From Cyclobacteriaceae bacterium (GTDB taxonomy: Bacteria > Bacteroidota > Bacteroidia > Cytophagales > Cyclobacteriaceae), in NCBI GenBank assembly GCA_028278225.1, contig JANQEU010000052.1, forward strand, positions 1 to 56,523: DNA of 56,523 nucleotides. Direction: 5' to 3'. Under the pieces are notes generated by a model. The model had not been told where the DNA came from and did no database searches. It worked only from the letters and a program-made list of their open reading frames with translations. A program made the translations under genes and the position numbers. Of this stretch, positions 1 through 10,130 are shown piece by piece. Each line of letters opens with the position of its first letter. Position 1 is the first letter of the stretch.

Positions 1-699
1 TAAAGACAGTGTTGGCGGATTGCCATCCTCACTGCCGGTCGCGAAATTTTCGTAAAAGTCAGGGTTGTTTAATTCACGATAACCGAATACATCGGTATCA
101 CGGCTTTGCTTCGGAATGATAAACTCTCGCTGGCCTTGCTTATTTTGAAAATCATACTTGTAGGCAATACTATCCCCATCGGGATCAAAGGCCCCGGGGT
201 TATGAATGAACCTTACGCCGGGTGTTCCCTCATCAATCGGCGGTACCGTCAGCACAGGTGAATTGTTGAGTCCGAAAAAAGGATCAATGACAATCAGTGA
301 TTCCGTATAAAACGGCGTATCAACTGATCCGGTCATATTGGAAATACCCGCATTTCGATTCTCCTCCCGGTAACTCACTACATAACTACTTGCGGCCGCA
401 AATGTGTGTACCACCTTGAACTCATTCCTTTCAATTATCGGTGTAATCAATGTTTTTATGATATTGAAGCCATCTCTTAATCCTTCAATTTGGGTTCCGT
501 CACCAAAATCGAAAACACCTCCTCCAAACTGGATCGGAGATCCTGCATCCCTGTAGCCGACAAAAGTGAACTCATAGGTGTACGTAAGATTATCTATCCT
601 GCGGGCAATGATCTCCCCCGCCCTGATGTGCGTAGCATAAGAATAATGACTTGTCAGGATCAAAATAATTACGAGACCTATATGATAAACCCGTTTCAC
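1..699 (-). CDS. Secreted surface protein, paralogue of the next gene (C-terminus outside window)
   Basis: An open frame of 233 codons without a stop runs from a GTG at 699 off the left edge. It encodes a short hydrophobic signal peptide (about residues 5-20, ending near SYA) followed by a domain closely matching the neighbouring protein: THIRAGEIIARRIDN, FTFVGYRD, QFGGGVFDFGDGT, and later DVFGYRELNNPDFYENF. Proteins with this N-terminus are common in Cytophagales, where they often end in a gliding/T9SS targeting domain; here the C-terminus is not visible. The GTG shares its G with the TAG stop of the upstream gene (TAGTG), so the two are translationally coupled. There is no in-frame ATG near the start, which makes GTG the best choice. 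A tandem duplication is inferred. The biological role is unknown; surface adhesion or matrix binding is only a guess. Confidence 0.75.
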   Translation of the reverse strand, partial: MKRVYHIGLVIILILTSHYSYATHIRAGEIIARRIDNLTYTYEFTFVGYRDAGSPIQFGGGVFDFGDGTQIEGLRDGFNIIKTLITPIIERNEFKVVHTFAAASSYVVSYREENRNAGISNMTGSVDTPFYTESLIVIDPFFGLNNSPVLTVPPIDEGTPGVRFIHNPGAFDPDGDSIAYKYDFQNKQGQREFIIPKQSRDTDVFGYRELNNPDFYENFATGSEDGNPPTLSL

Positions 700-2177
700 T
701 ATTGCCAAATAACCTTACTGCTCTTGATCAAATGTCCTTTACCGGATATCAATTGAATATGGTAAACTCCCGGTTTAATATTCCCGGATAATGTAAATGA
801 TGTAACCGGATCCGAAAGTTTCCCCCGCAAGAGAATTTCACCACCTATTGAAAATATTCTCAGATTCAGCTCTTTATTGTGATAATCCGTAATATCTATG
901 TTAATTATATCGTTTTCAACTGGGTTTGGATAGATCCTGATTTTGTCAGACCGCAACATCGCATCGGCCACTCCCAATATGATAGGGGAGCTATAGAGAG
1001 ATTGACAGTCCTCTGAATATATAACCCCAAATGAAGCAAAGGGTTCCGGATACGTGTATCCGTCTGCTTTCATGTACATTTCCAAACCGGCAATATCAAA
1101 GTTCTCCGCACTTTCGGAAAACTGAACTGCAAATGATTGATCCCCATCAAATTCCATTTGTTCGGCCTCCTGAGGCAATATCCCATTTATGCTTGAGATG
1201 ATCTGTTCGCTCGAGATATCAATGACAAATGGGCGCTGACTTTCAACGGTAAATTCTATTATTTCTCCACTTCCTGAACAAAGTTCATCAAACAGAATTA
1301 TCCGAGGTCCCTCCTTCTCGGGGACCACAACAATCTGGAAGTCCAACAGTATTTCAGAAAGCAATATCCACTCCCCCTCGACAAAACGTCTTTCTTTTGC
1401 TAATACGGCAATTGTGTATTCCGAACATCCCTCCTCGTCTTCAGGGCAATATCCTTGAGGTAAATTGAATATATCACCGGGAGCATCCCAGGTGATAGTA
1501 CCAGTCAAGGGATCAATTCGGAACACAGGTGCTCCATTTTGTTCCTGGTTCCCTTTTCCATAATCTTCATAAAAATCAGGATCGTCCGGAAACCGGTACC
1601 CAAATACATCCACACCCCGAGACTGCTGAGGTATTCTGAAGTCATATACAATCACATCCTTTTCAACCGTATCTCTCAGGTTCCAGTGACTGATAAATTC
1701 CCTTCCGGCTGCAGCTTCAAAAATCAAATCACTCTGGATGGATGGCAAATTATCATTTATAATCAAAGGATCAATGACGATCTTTGTCCAAACGTGAAAG
1801 GACGTATTTATCGAATTTTCCATGTTAGCTATTTCGGAATTACGAAAACTTTCCGTATAGCTAATGATAAAAGTCCTGTTTGCGGCATAAGTATGAACAA
1901 CGATGAATTCAGCCCTCACCACAAAAGGTGTAATCCGGGTTTCTTTGATCTCAAATTCTTCCGATGTTCCATCAATAGAGGTTCCATCACCTAAATCAAG
2001 CACACCTCCTCCAAACTCCACGGCAGATTCCGAATTTCGATATCCTACGAAAGTGATTTCGTAAGTGAGGGACAACCTGTCAATTCTTCGTGCGGTGATA
2101 TATCCGCCTTTTATATGTGATGCAATAATTGCGTTAATTGTAAATGAAAGAATTGCGGCAAGCAGATATCTCATCAT
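699..2177 (-). CDS. Secreted T9SS type A sorting domain protein, unknown function
   Basis: The protein has about 492 residues with a signal peptide (MMRYLLAAILSF, cleaved near IIAS). The start is placed at the ATG at 2177, not the upstream in-frame TTG at 2189. The N-terminal third carries SHIKGGYITARRIDR, ITFVGYRN and FGGGVLDLGDGT, shared with the adjacent paralogue. The last 85 residues form a T9SS type A sorting domain: IRIYPNPVENDIINI, an internal Gly/Ile-rich beta segment, and a closing GVYHIQLISGKG followed by KVIWQ. This predicts export across the outer membrane by the type IX system and cell-surface attachment or release. The middle resembles cadherin/Ig-like beta domains, but no enzyme motif is visible. 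Function remains unknown. Confidence 0.85.
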   Translation of the reverse strand: MMRYLLAAILSFTINAIIASHIKGGYITARRIDRLSLTYEITFVGYRNSESAVEFGGGVLDLGDGTSIDGTSEEFEIKETRITPFVVRAEFIVVHTYAANRTFIISYTESFRNSEIANMENSINTSFHVWTKIVIDPLIINDNLPSIQSDLIFEAAAGREFISHWNLRDTVEKDVIVYDFRIPQQSRGVDVFGYRFPDDPDFYEDYGKGNQEQNGAPVFRIDPLTGTITWDAPGDIFNLPQGYCPEDEEGCSEYTIAVLAKERRFVEGEWILLSEILLDFQIVVVPEKEGPRIILFDELCSGSGEIIEFTVESQRPFVIDISSEQIISSINGILPQEAEQMEFDGDQSFAVQFSESAENFDIAGLEMYMKADGYTYPEPFASFGVIYSEDCQSLYSSPIILGVADAMLRSDKIRIYPNPVENDIINIDITDYHNKELNLRIFSIGGEILLRGKLSDPVTSFTLSGNIKPGVYHIQLISGKGHLIKSSKVIWQ

Positions 2178-2244
2178 AAGTTGGTTCAACGGGAATTAAA
2201 CCACAAAAACTCTACCATTTATACTTCAACTACATATAATGAAT

Positions 2245-2273
2245 CAAAATTATATCTTCTGATTGCAGGACAA
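2245..2273 (-). promoter_or_regulatory. Predicted promoter for the T9SS protein pair
   Basis: On the minus strand TAATTTTG (2252-2245) fits the Bacteroidota -7 consensus TAnnTTTG, with TTG at 2273-2271 (18-bp spacer, slightly short). It lies 68 bp upstream of the ATG at 2177 and overlaps the sdhC promoter on the other strand. Confidence 0.4.
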
Positions 2274-2293
2274 GCTTTCGGAATATACCTTTG
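2263..2293 (+). promoter_or_regulatory. Predicted promoter for sdhCAB
   Basis: TTG at 2263-2265 and TACCTTTG at 2286-2293 are separated by 20 bp, an exact fit to the Bacteroidota housekeeping consensus (TTG, TAnnTTTG). Transcription would start near 2300, about 25 bases before the sdhC ATG. Confidence 0.6.
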
Positions 2294-2324
2294 GACGGTA
2301 ACAATTTGAGCCGCATATAACACT

Positions 2325-3002
2325 ATGAGTTGGTTAATAAAAACGCTGACAAGTACACTCGGCAGGAAGTTAATCATGTCCCTGACCGGTTTGTTCCTTA
2401 TAATTTTCCTCCTGGTACATCTTGCCGGCAATCTGCAGTTGCTAAAAGACGACGGTGGCATGGCTTTCAATATTTACGCCAAGTTCATGACCTCCAATCC
2501 CCTAATAAAAACGACCTCATACATTCTATACGCAACTTTCATAATTCACATCCTCCTTTCCGCATTACTAACTATCAACAATCTCAGAGCGAGGGGTGCA
2601 GGATACAAAGTGAACAGGCTCAGTGAGGGGGTTACATGGAGTTCGAAAAACATGGGAATTTTGGGGACCATTATTTTCATCTTCCTGGTAGCACACCTAA
2701 AGCACTTCTGGTACGAAATGCACTGGGGTGGCATACCCATGGTCACCTATGAAGATGTCACGGTTAAAGATCTTTACCTGGTTGTAGCCACTGCATACGG
2801 GGAGTTGTGGTATGTATTATTCTATGTAGTAGGAATGATTGCCCTTGGTTTTCATCTCTATCATGGATTTCAAAGTGCATTTCAAACTCTTGGATTAAAT
2901 CACCTGAAGTATACACCTGCAATAAAGGTGGTGGGTATCGGATTTTCCCTGATCGTGCCTGCATTGTATGCACTGATACCTTTATTAATGTATTTAAGTT
3001 AA
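2325..3002 (+). CDS. sdhC: Succinate dehydrogenase/fumarate reductase cytochrome b subunit
   Basis: This is the membrane anchor of complex II, passing electrons from the iron-sulfur subunit to menaquinone in the inner membrane. The 225 residues contain five hydrophobic segments (about 18-38, 62-85, 107-127, 155-175, 198-222), as in the b558-type anchor used by Bacteroidota with one anchor instead of SdhC plus SdhD. Histidines suited to haem ligation occur in LVHLAGNLQLL, FIIHILLSAL, AHLKHFW and FHLYHGFQSAFQTLG. Length and order (C, A, B) are typical. It is first in the operon, 19 bases before sdhA, behind a good promoter. Confidence 0.95.
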   Translation: MSWLIKTLTSTLGRKLIMSLTGLFLIIFLLVHLAGNLQLLKDDGGMAFNIYAKFMTSNPLIKTTSYILYATFIIHILLSALLTINNLRARGAGYKVNRLSEGVTWSSKNMGILGTIIFIFLVAHLKHFWYEMHWGGIPMVTYEDVTVKDLYLVVATAYGELWYVLFYVVGMIALGFHLYHGFQSAFQTLGLNHLKYTPAIKVVGIGFSLIVPALYALIPLLMYLS

Positions 3003-3021
3003 ATGCTTTTAACCTGATAAT

Positions 3022-4956
3022 ATGATTTTAGATTCTAAAACACCTGACGGACCGATTGCTGAAAAGTGGACGCGTCACAAGTTTGGAATGAAGCTTGTAA
3101 ATCCGGCCAACAAACGCAAGTATGATGTTATCGTTGTCGGGACGGGTCTTGCAGGCGCATCGGCCGCAGCTTCACTTGCCGAACTCGGATATAACGTAAA
3201 AGCATTTTGTTTCCAGGATTCTCCCAGAAGGGCACACAGTATAGCGGCACAGGGTGGGATCAATGCCGCCAAAAATTATCAAAATGACGGGGATAGCGTT
3301 TTCCGCTTATTTTATGATACAGTCAAAGGAGGGGATTACAGGTCGAGAGAAGCAAATGTTTATCGTTTGGCGGAAGTCAGTACAAATATTATCGACCAGT
3401 GTGTGGCGCAAGGTGTACCGTTCGCCCGTGAATATGGAGGATTGCTGGATAACAGATCATTCGGAGGTGCCCAGGTCTCAAGAACTTTCTACGCAAAGGG
3501 ACAAACCGGTCAACAGCTTTTACTTGGAGCTTACAGTGCGTTGAGTCGTCAGGTCAATACCGGCAAGGTCAAATTATACCCACGAACAGAAATGCTGGAT
3601 GTTGTGATCGTGGATGGAAAAGCCAGGGGAATTGTGGCGAGAAACCTTATAACAGGTGTCATTGATTCCCATTCCGCTCATGCCGTCCTCCTATGCACAG
3701 GGGGATATGGAAACGTCTTTTACCTCTCTACCAACGCCATGGGTTCGAATGCAACTGCAGCATGGAGAGCACATAAGAAGGGCGCATTGTTTGCAAATCC
3801 ATGTTACACACAGATCCATCCCACATGCATTCCCGTTTCGGGTGAGCATCAATCCAAATTAACCCTGATGTCAGAGTCACTTCGCAATGATGGCAGGGTT
3901 TGGGTTCCAAAATCAAAAGAGCAGGCCGAAAAGATCCGGACGGGGGAAATAAAAGCGGGAAGTATTGCAGAAGAGGACCGGGACTATTACCTGGAGAACA
4001 GGTATCCCGCTTTCGGAAATCTTGTGCCACGTGACGTTGCTTCCAGAAACGCCAAGGATGTATGTGATGATGGCCGCGGAGTGGGGCCTACCGGATTAGC
4101 CGTTTACCTGGACTTTGCGGACGCTATCCAAAGAGATGGAAGAGATACTATTGAAGCGAAATATGGAAATCTCTTCGATATCTATGAGAAGATAACCGGT
4201 GAAAACCCCTACAACGTACCAATGAAGATCTATCCGGCTGTCCACTATACGATGGGTGGATTGTGGGTAGACTATAATCTGATGACAACTGTCCCCGGCC
4301 TGTATGCACTAGGCGAAGCCAATTTCTCGGATCACGGAGCTAACAGGTTAGGAGCCAGTGCCTTAATGCAGGGATTAGCGGATGGTTATTTTGTGATCCC
4401 CTACGCGATTGGAGACTACCTGGCAACAATGCCCTATGACAAAGTATCTACGGACCATGAAGCCTTCAGGGAAGCCAGGGATAAAGTGGATAATGATATC
4501 AAAAAACTTTTAAACATCAACGGATCCAAACCTGTAGATCATTTTCATAAGAAACTTGGGAAAGTGATGTGGGATTATTGCGGAATGGCTCGAAATGCCG
4601 ATGGGCTGAAAAAAGCGAAAAAACTGGTACAGGAAATTCGGGATGAATTCTGGAGTGACCTTAAACTAACGGGCGGTTACGACGAATTGAACATGAGTCT
4701 TGAAAAGGCCAGTCGTTTGGTGGACTTTCTTGAATTGGGAGAATTGATGATAGATGATGCTTCCTTGAGGGATGAGTCCTGCGGTGGCCACTTCAGATCC
4801 GAACATCAGACGGATGAAGGGGAAGCCAAGCGGGATGATGAACATTTCGCTTTTGTCGCGGCATGGGAGTATAAAGGGGAGGGAAAACCTGAAGTGATGT
4901 ATAAAGAGGATCTGGTATTCGAAAACGTGAAACTTACCCAGCGAAGCTATAAGTAG
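3022..4956 (+). CDS. sdhA: Succinate dehydrogenase/fumarate reductase flavoprotein subunit
   Basis: The catalytic subunit oxidises succinate to fumarate (or the reverse) with covalently bound FAD. The 644 residues show the dinucleotide-binding motif [19 protein letters not shown] (about 38-56), the [12 protein letters not shown] flavinylation region (about 73), a substrate-binding stretch around [17 protein letters not shown] (about 413), and the C-terminal FAD motif [21 protein letters not shown]. The length and the non-classical insertions match the Bacteroidetes-type enzyme, not the proteobacterial SdhA of about 590 residues. It sits between sdhC and sdhB and should be cotranscribed with them. 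Confidence 0.97.
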   Translation: MILDSKTPDGPIAEKWTRHKFGMKLVNPANKRKYDVIVVGTGLAGASAAASLAELGYNVKAFCFQDSPRRAHSIAAQGGINAAKNYQNDGDSVFRLFYDTVKGGDYRSREANVYRLAEVSTNIIDQCVAQGVPFAREYGGLLDNRSFGGAQVSRTFYAKGQTGQQLLLGAYSALSRQVNTGKVKLYPRTEMLDVVIVDGKARGIVARNLITGVIDSHSAHAVLLCTGGYGNVFYLSTNAMGSNATAAWRAHKKGALFANPCYTQIHPTCIPVSGEHQSKLTLMSESLRNDGRVWVPKSKEQAEKIRTGEIKAGSIAEEDRDYYLENRYPAFGNLVPRDVASRNAKDVCDDGRGVGPTGLAVYLDFADAIQRDGRDTIEAKYGNLFDIYEKITGENPYNVPMKIYPAVHYTMGGLWVDYNLMTTVPGLYALGEANFSDHGANRLGASALMQGLADGYFVIPYAIGDYLATMPYDKVSTDHEAFREARDKVDNDIKKLLNINGSKPVDHFHKKLGKVMWDYCGMARNADGLKKAKKLVQEIRDEFWSDLKLTGGYDELNMSLEKASRLVDFLELGELMIDDASLRDESCGGHFRSEHQTDEGEAKRDDEHFAFVAAWEYKGEGKPEVMYKEDLVFENVKLTQRSYK

Positions 4957-4985
4957 TTGCTAATTATAAGTTAATAGTTCATAGT

Positions 4986-5726
4986 ATGAAATTAACATTG
5001 AAAATATGGCGCCAGAAAAGTGCCGGTACTCAGGGCAAATTCATAAAGTACGAAATAGACAATATCTCAGAAGATACTTCCTTCCTGGAAATGCTTGATC
5101 AGCTGAATGTGGAGCTGGAAGAAAAAGGTGAAGAGCCGGTACATTTTGATCATGATTGCAGGGAAGGTATATGCGGAACGTGCAGTTTATATATAAACGG
5201 ACACCCTCACGGTCCACACCAGACCACGACTTGTCAACTCCACATGCGAAGTTTTAAAGACGGAGATACCATAACAATCGAACCCTGGAGAGCAAAGGCT
5301 TTCCCAATCATCAAGGATCTGGTTGTAGACAGAAGTGCATTCGATCGCATTATTCAGTCAGGTGGATATATTTCCGTCAATACGGGAGGCACGCCCGATG
5401 CCAACGAAATTCCAATTCCAAAGGATGTCGCATCAGAAGCCATGGACGCTGCGAGTTGTATAGGATGTGGTGCGTGTGTTGCCGCATGTAAAAATGCTTC
5501 GGCTATGCTTTTCGTTTCGGCTAAAGTCGCCCATCTGGGTAAGCTGCCACAAGGTGAGGTAGAAAGACATGCCCGTGTTCAGAGGATGGTTGCCCAAATG
5601 GATGAGGAAGGATTCGGTGCCTGCACCAATACGGGAGCCTGTGCCGCGGAATGCCCGAAAGAAATTAGTTTGACAAACATTGCGTTGATGAACAGACATT
5701 ATTTCAATGCAAGTTTCAGTCACTGA
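4986..5726 (+). CDS. sdhB: Succinate dehydrogenase/fumarate reductase iron-sulfur subunit
   Basis: The electron-transfer subunit carries three iron-sulfur clusters. An N-terminal 2Fe-2S ferredoxin domain shows [16 protein letters not shown] with a later TTTCQLH cysteine. The C-terminal domain has [13 protein letters not shown] and [15 protein letters not shown] for the 4Fe-4S and 3Fe-4S clusters. At 246 residues it is normal for the family. It lies 29 bases after sdhA and ends the operon; the next gene begins 106 bases later. Confidence 0.96.
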   Translation: MKLTLKIWRQKSAGTQGKFIKYEIDNISEDTSFLEMLDQLNVELEEKGEEPVHFDHDCREGICGTCSLYINGHPHGPHQTTTCQLHMRSFKDGDTITIEPWRAKAFPIIKDLVVDRSAFDRIIQSGGYISVNTGGTPDANEIPIPKDVASEAMDAASCIGCGACVAACKNASAMLFVSAKVAHLGKLPQGEVERHARVQRMVAQMDEEGFGACTNTGACAAECPKEISLTNIALMNRHYFNASFSH

Positions 5727-5832
5727 GCGGAGATGCGGCTGATTAATTAATTCCGACCAGGCTCATCCGGATTATCTGACAAACGTTTACCATATTACCG
5801 TAAACTTGATTTATTAATTTCGCTGCGGTGAT

Positions 5833-8538
5833 ATGTTGAAAAGGACTTTGATCATACTGGCATCTGTCTCCATACTTGGGGCGGGTTATTTGACATATGA
5901 CAAGTGGATGAAAAATGCCAATATTTCCGTATGGAGCTTTGTCCCTGAAAATGCCATCTTCATTTATGAAAACAGCCGCGCGGATCTGACCTGGACCGAA
6001 CTATCAGAGATCAATACCTGGAAAATGCTGGAATTGATTCCGGAAGTGGAACGGATCAATGGTGCATTACTGGCACTGGATAGTTCACTGAATGCTGATC
6101 GAAAAAGTCTGGAACTTATAGGTAAGTCACCCTTCCTCATTAGCAGCCATCTAACAGCTAGAAATGTATTTGACTTCCTGTTTGTTCTGGAGATAAAAAG
6201 CATCGATCAACAGAATATCCTCAAACGATTACAAGATGCTTATATTGAGGGCGGTTACACGAAGAAAGTCAGAAGTTACCTTAATTTCACAATCAGTGAG
6301 GTGAGCAATCCGAAAGGAACAACCTTCACATATATATTTTACAGAAATTTTTTCATTGCCAGTTCCACTGCCTATTTGGTGGAAGATGCGATACGCACAC
6401 TTTCCGAAAAAACAATGAGATCTTATAGGGAATTGTACCCCTCCCTTTTTGAACTTGCAAAACTTGAAAGGGATCATGGAAATATTTACCTGAATATCAA
6501 TCAATTCGGAAATTTTTCAAGAGCGTTTTACACAGATCCCACATCAACTGAAATTGCTACGGATGGTTTCCTGGATATGTCCTTTCAGGACAATTCCATT
6601 CAGTTTGACGGATTTGTATTTGCATCCGGTGATTATTTCATTCATCAATTTTCAGGTGTGGATGGCAGTGCGTTCAACCTGGCGGAAATCATATCCAATG
6701 ACAATGGGGTACTGTACCATTACAGCTGCACAAACCCCGAAATCCTGGGAACAAATCTATCCGGCTACTTTTCGGGTCATTCAGATCTGGTCAGCAAAAA
6801 GCAGCAATTAATTTCAGATTATGATTTTGATCCGGGTCATGTTTTCAATCTTCTGGATGAGGAAATGGCATTGGGGGTACAGTTTACGGGAATTAACAAA
6901 AACAAAACCCTCTATTTGAGAGTTAAGGACGCGGAGGATGCCATGGATTTTTTCCGATCAGCAACCGAACGTCTGGCTCGTGCCGGGGGAGATACGGTAT
7001 TCACGGAGGCCTACAAAAATTCAATCATTTACAAATTGGATATCAGGGAGTTCCCCTTCACGCTTTTGGGGGACCACGCAAAGGGATTCGACGAATGTTA
7101 TTTTACATCCCATCGAAATTTTATCATTTTTTCAAACACACTTCCGGGTATTAAAAAACAGCTCGACGACATTGCCCTGGAGAACACATGGAGAAAATCC
7201 CTTCGAAAAGTGAAATTCCTGGAAAAGACAAGCCAGGAGTCCAGTTTCAGTCTTTTTCTGCATACTCCCGCGGTCTGGAACCATATGTACACCAAATTGG
7301 ACGAAAAATGGAAAAGAATCGCAAGTCAGAATGATTATATACTTAAGAGATTTGAAAACATTGCCTTGCAATTCAATGAAGTTGACAACAAATACTATAC
7401 GAACATAATAATAGACCTTCCGGAGAGCAACACAACCGGGGGCCTAACACTGAAAAAGGAGAAATCGATTGAACTGGGAAATCCCCTTGTAACCAAGCCA
7501 TTCCTTGTCAGGAATCATAATGATGGATTGTTTGAGACACTGGTGCAGGATTCTTCCAATTATTTGTACCTCATAGACAGGGATTTTGAAGTTGCCTGGG
7601 ATCTTGATCTTAATGAACGGATCATTCACAATGTGTCCCAGATAGACTACTACCGAAATAACAAACTTCAATATGTCTTCATAACCGGCTCACAGGTTCA
7701 CATCATTGACAGAAATGGAGACTACCTGCCGGAATATCCCAGGGAGATATCAAATGCAAAGGCGCTACGATACCTGACAATTATCGATTATGACGGAAGC
7801 AAAAATTACCGTTTCGGTATAGCCGATGAAGATGGAAATGTTTTCATAACGGACAAGGACGCTAATCCGCTTGAAGGTTGGTCACCCCGGCAGTTCGGAG
7901 CACCGTTAAGCGCCCCGCCACGTCACTTCCGCATAGGTGGAACCGATGTAATTCCCGTTCAATTAAATACAGGTGAAATCCACCTTATGAGCCGGCGATC
8001 AAGAGAGTATCCCGGATTCCCCATAAAAACAAATCAACCTGTTTCAAGTGATTACAACCTGAGGCCAGGGAGTCAATTTGCCACTACTGCCTATACTACG
8101 ATTACAGAAAACGGTCAGATTTTATCTGTCAATCTCAAGAGTAATACACTAAGGAGAGAGCAACTATTCAGGCCAAACCCGGAAACTCATTTTGAAATCA
8201 TAAACGATGTATCGAAGTCAAGCCACATCATTTTGAGAAAAAGTGCAAATGAATATGAAGTTCTGGATAGTGACGGAAGTCAGTACTTTCGGAAGGATTA
8301 CCTGCAGGAGCAGGAATTCTTCGTGCAGTATTACGATTTGTCATCCAGTAAAAAATACATCGTAATCGGCAATCCTCAGGATAATTTCATTTACTTGTAT
8401 GATCTGAACGGGAAGCTTGTGACCAGCCGGCCTATCCGGGGAAACAAACCGATCAGCATGCTCTATTCAGGAAATAAAGATGAGCACCAGATCTATATTG
8501 TCAACCAAAATGAGCTGGCGCTCTTCTTAATGAACTAA
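5833..8538 (+). CDS. Large membrane-anchored protein with C-terminal propeller-like region, unknown function
   Basis: The protein has 901 residues. One N-terminal hydrophobic stretch (about 3-21) would act as an uncleaved anchor or signal, leaving the rest in the periplasm. Residues about 30-540 form an alpha/beta region without a motif I recognise (it opens with SVWSFVPENAIFIYENS). Residues about 560-900 contain repeated short blades such as YLYLIDRDFEVAWDLDL, VHIIDRNGDYLPEYP, VFITDKDANPLEGW and IYLYDLNGKLV, which look like a PQQ/FG-GAP style beta-propeller. The gene is probably independent of sdhCAB. Its stop codon overlaps the convergent MATE stop by four bases. Propeller character is inferred from repeat spacing only; no function is assigned. 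Confidence 0.8.
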   Translation: MLKRTLIILASVSILGAGYLTYDKWMKNANISVWSFVPENAIFIYENSRADLTWTELSEINTWKMLELIPEVERINGALLALDSSLNADRKSLELIGKSPFLISSHLTARNVFDFLFVLEIKSIDQQNILKRLQDAYIEGGYTKKVRSYLNFTISEVSNPKGTTFTYIFYRNFFIASSTAYLVEDAIRTLSEKTMRSYRELYPSLFELAKLERDHGNIYLNINQFGNFSRAFYTDPTSTEIATDGFLDMSFQDNSIQFDGFVFASGDYFIHQFSGVDGSAFNLAEIISNDNGVLYHYSCTNPEILGTNLSGYFSGHSDLVSKKQQLISDYDFDPGHVFNLLDEEMALGVQFTGINKNKTLYLRVKDAEDAMDFFRSATERLARAGGDTVFTEAYKNSIIYKLDIREFPFTLLGDHAKGFDECYFTSHRNFIIFSNTLPGIKKQLDDIALENTWRKSLRKVKFLEKTSQESSFSLFLHTPAVWNHMYTKLDEKWKRIASQNDYILKRFENIALQFNEVDNKYYTNIIIDLPESNTTGGLTLKKEKSIELGNPLVTKPFLVRNHNDGLFETLVQDSSNYLYLIDRDFEVAWDLDLNERIIHNVSQIDYYRNNKLQYVFITGSQVHIIDRNGDYLPEYPREISNAKALRYLTIIDYDGSKNYRFGIADEDGNVFITDKDANPLEGWSPRQFGAPLSAPPRHFRIGGTDVIPVQLNTGEIHLMSRRSREYPGFPIKTNQPVSSDYNLRPGSQFATTAYTTITENGQILSVNLKSNTLRREQLFRPNPETHFEIINDVSKSSHIILRKSANEYEVLDSDGSQYFRKDYLQEQEFFVQYYDLSSSKKYIVIGNPQDNFIYLYDLNGKLVTSRPIRGNKPISMLYSGNKDEHQIYIVNQNELALFLMN

Positions 8539-9932
8539 ACGCTTACTGTTTTCCACTTACCCCGTCGAAACAGTAGTATGCAAACTATGGCATGCAGGGA
8601 ATGACATAGCGCTATCGTAAAAAACACTCCCGTTGACTCCCAATTCAGGTGAACTGACAGAATGTAGGCGAGTGGTATTTGCAATAACCAAAAAACAAAG
8701 ATGTTGATCACCATTGGTGTTCTTGTATCTCCTGCTCCATTGAAGGCCTGACTTATAACCATTCCATAGGCGAAAAACACATAACCAAAACAAATTATCT
8801 TCAATGCCGAGATCCCGATCTTTAGCACTCCCGTATCCTGTGTAAAAAATGCCAGGATCGGCTCTGCCAATATGAAAAACACGATCGAAACCAGTCCCAG
8901 GAAGATCATGTTCCAGTGTGCTGTTCGCCATACGGAGACTTCAGCTCTTCTGGGCTCATTCGCCCCCAGGTTCTGACCCACCAGTGTTGCAGCAGCATTT
9001 GCCATACCCCAAGACGGTAAGATTGTAAATACTATTACCCTGAAAGCAATGGTATAACCTGCAAGAGCCTCCGCACCAAACAGAGACATCACACGAACCA
9101 GGAAGATCCAGCTGGCCGACTCCACAAGAAATTGACCCATACCTCCTATTGATATTCTGAATATCTCCTTAATAGTATTCCACCTGACTACTATGTTTTT
9201 GATCGTCAATTTCAGAATGGCCTTCCCGTCAAACAGGTGATACAATTGGTACAAGACCCCAATCGATCTTCCGGTTGTGGTAGCAATAGCCGCTCCGGTC
9301 ACACCAAATTCAGGAACAGGTCCCAGACCAAAAATGAATATGGGATCAAGGATGATATTAAGACCATTTGCGAGCCATAACGATCGCATGGCGATAGAAG
9401 CATCACCCGCACCGCGGAAAACCCCATTGATCAGGAAAATCAATATGATGCTTACGTTGCCGGCAAACATTACCCTGGTATAACCAACGCCATCCTCTAT
9501 GAGATCAGGCGCTCCACCCATCAATCGCAATACATCGGGAGCAAACCAAAACCCAATAAACCCCAGTGTTAATCCCGTGACAATTCCTATCAGTATGCCC
9601 TGAAATCCCGCATCACTGGCTTTTTTGATTTTCTTCTCTCCTACCCTCCGGGCTACAATGGCAGTCACTGCCATACTCATCCCAACCGCTATCGAGTATA
9701 TGATCATTAATACTGATTCGGTAAGTCCGACAGTCGCAACGGCGTTTACTCCGACCCTTGAAACAAAAAAGACATCCACGATTGCAAAGAGAGATTCCAT
9801 TACCATCTCTGCAATCATAGGTATGGATAACAGGACAATGGCGCGATTGATGCTACCGGTAGTGAACTCTTTCTCACTACCTTTGAGCGCCATAATAAAT
9901 AACCTGAGAAATTTTTTTATACTACTGAACAT
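8535..9932 (-). CDS. MATE family efflux transporter
   Basis: The 465-residue polytopic inner-membrane protein has about twelve hydrophobic helices in two homologous halves, as in the MATE (NorM/DinF) family, which exports cationic drugs or metabolites using a sodium or proton gradient. Typical signatures are the N-terminal GSINRAIVLLSIPMIAEMVMESLFAIVDVFFVSRVG type helix, AVGMSMAVTAIVARRVGEK, and GAGDTRTPM in the second half. An internal ATG at 9893 (MALKGSEKEF) is an alternative start; the upstream ATG at 9932 adds a 13-residue basic extension. The substrate cannot be read from sequence. Transcription converges on the 901-residue gene. Confidence 0.93.
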   Translation of the reverse strand: MFSSIKKFLRLFIMALKGSEKEFTTGSINRAIVLLSIPMIAEMVMESLFAIVDVFFVSRVGVNAVATVGLTESVLMIIYSIAVGMSMAVTAIVARRVGEKKIKKASDAGFQGILIGIVTGLTLGFIGFWFAPDVLRLMGGAPDLIEDGVGYTRVMFAGNVSIILIFLINGVFRGAGDASIAMRSLWLANGLNIILDPIFIFGLGPVPEFGVTGAAIATTTGRSIGVLYQLYHLFDGKAILKLTIKNIVVRWNTIKEIFRISIGGMGQFLVESASWIFLVRVMSLFGAEALAGYTIAFRVIVFTILPSWGMANAAATLVGQNLGANEPRRAEVSVWRTAHWNMIFLGLVSIVFFILAEPILAFFTQDTGVLKIGISALKIICFGYVFFAYGMVISQAFNGAGDTRTPMVINIFVFWLLQIPLAYILSVHLNWESTGVFFTIALCHSLHAIVCILLFRRGKWKTVSV

Positions 9933-10130
9933 TGAAAAAGAAGATTAAATCAAAAAGACTTGAAAAGAGGTTGTGCGGAAACGCACTAATTAATAGCTAA
10001 TCTCAATTAACTATTCGGCGAGGTGCCGACAATATCAATGATTGTAAAAAGTAGCATAATGCTGTAAACTTACGGAGTTCCTGACAAAATAGTTTCCAAA
10101 TGAAGAAAAAAAAATAATAATTTACGGGAG
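9933..10130. other. Intergenic gap with a small hairpin
   Basis: This 198-bp stretch separates divergent genes. It contains a perfect 5-bp stem with a GNRA-type loop (GTGCG-GAAA-CGCAC, 9973-9986), which may be structured RNA or coincidence. No convincing promoter was found. Confidence 0.3.

Noticed and set aside
1539-1994. 151-codon frame antisense to the T9SS protein
   Set aside because: It lies fully within a well-supported gene and shows only the complement's composition, without domain features.
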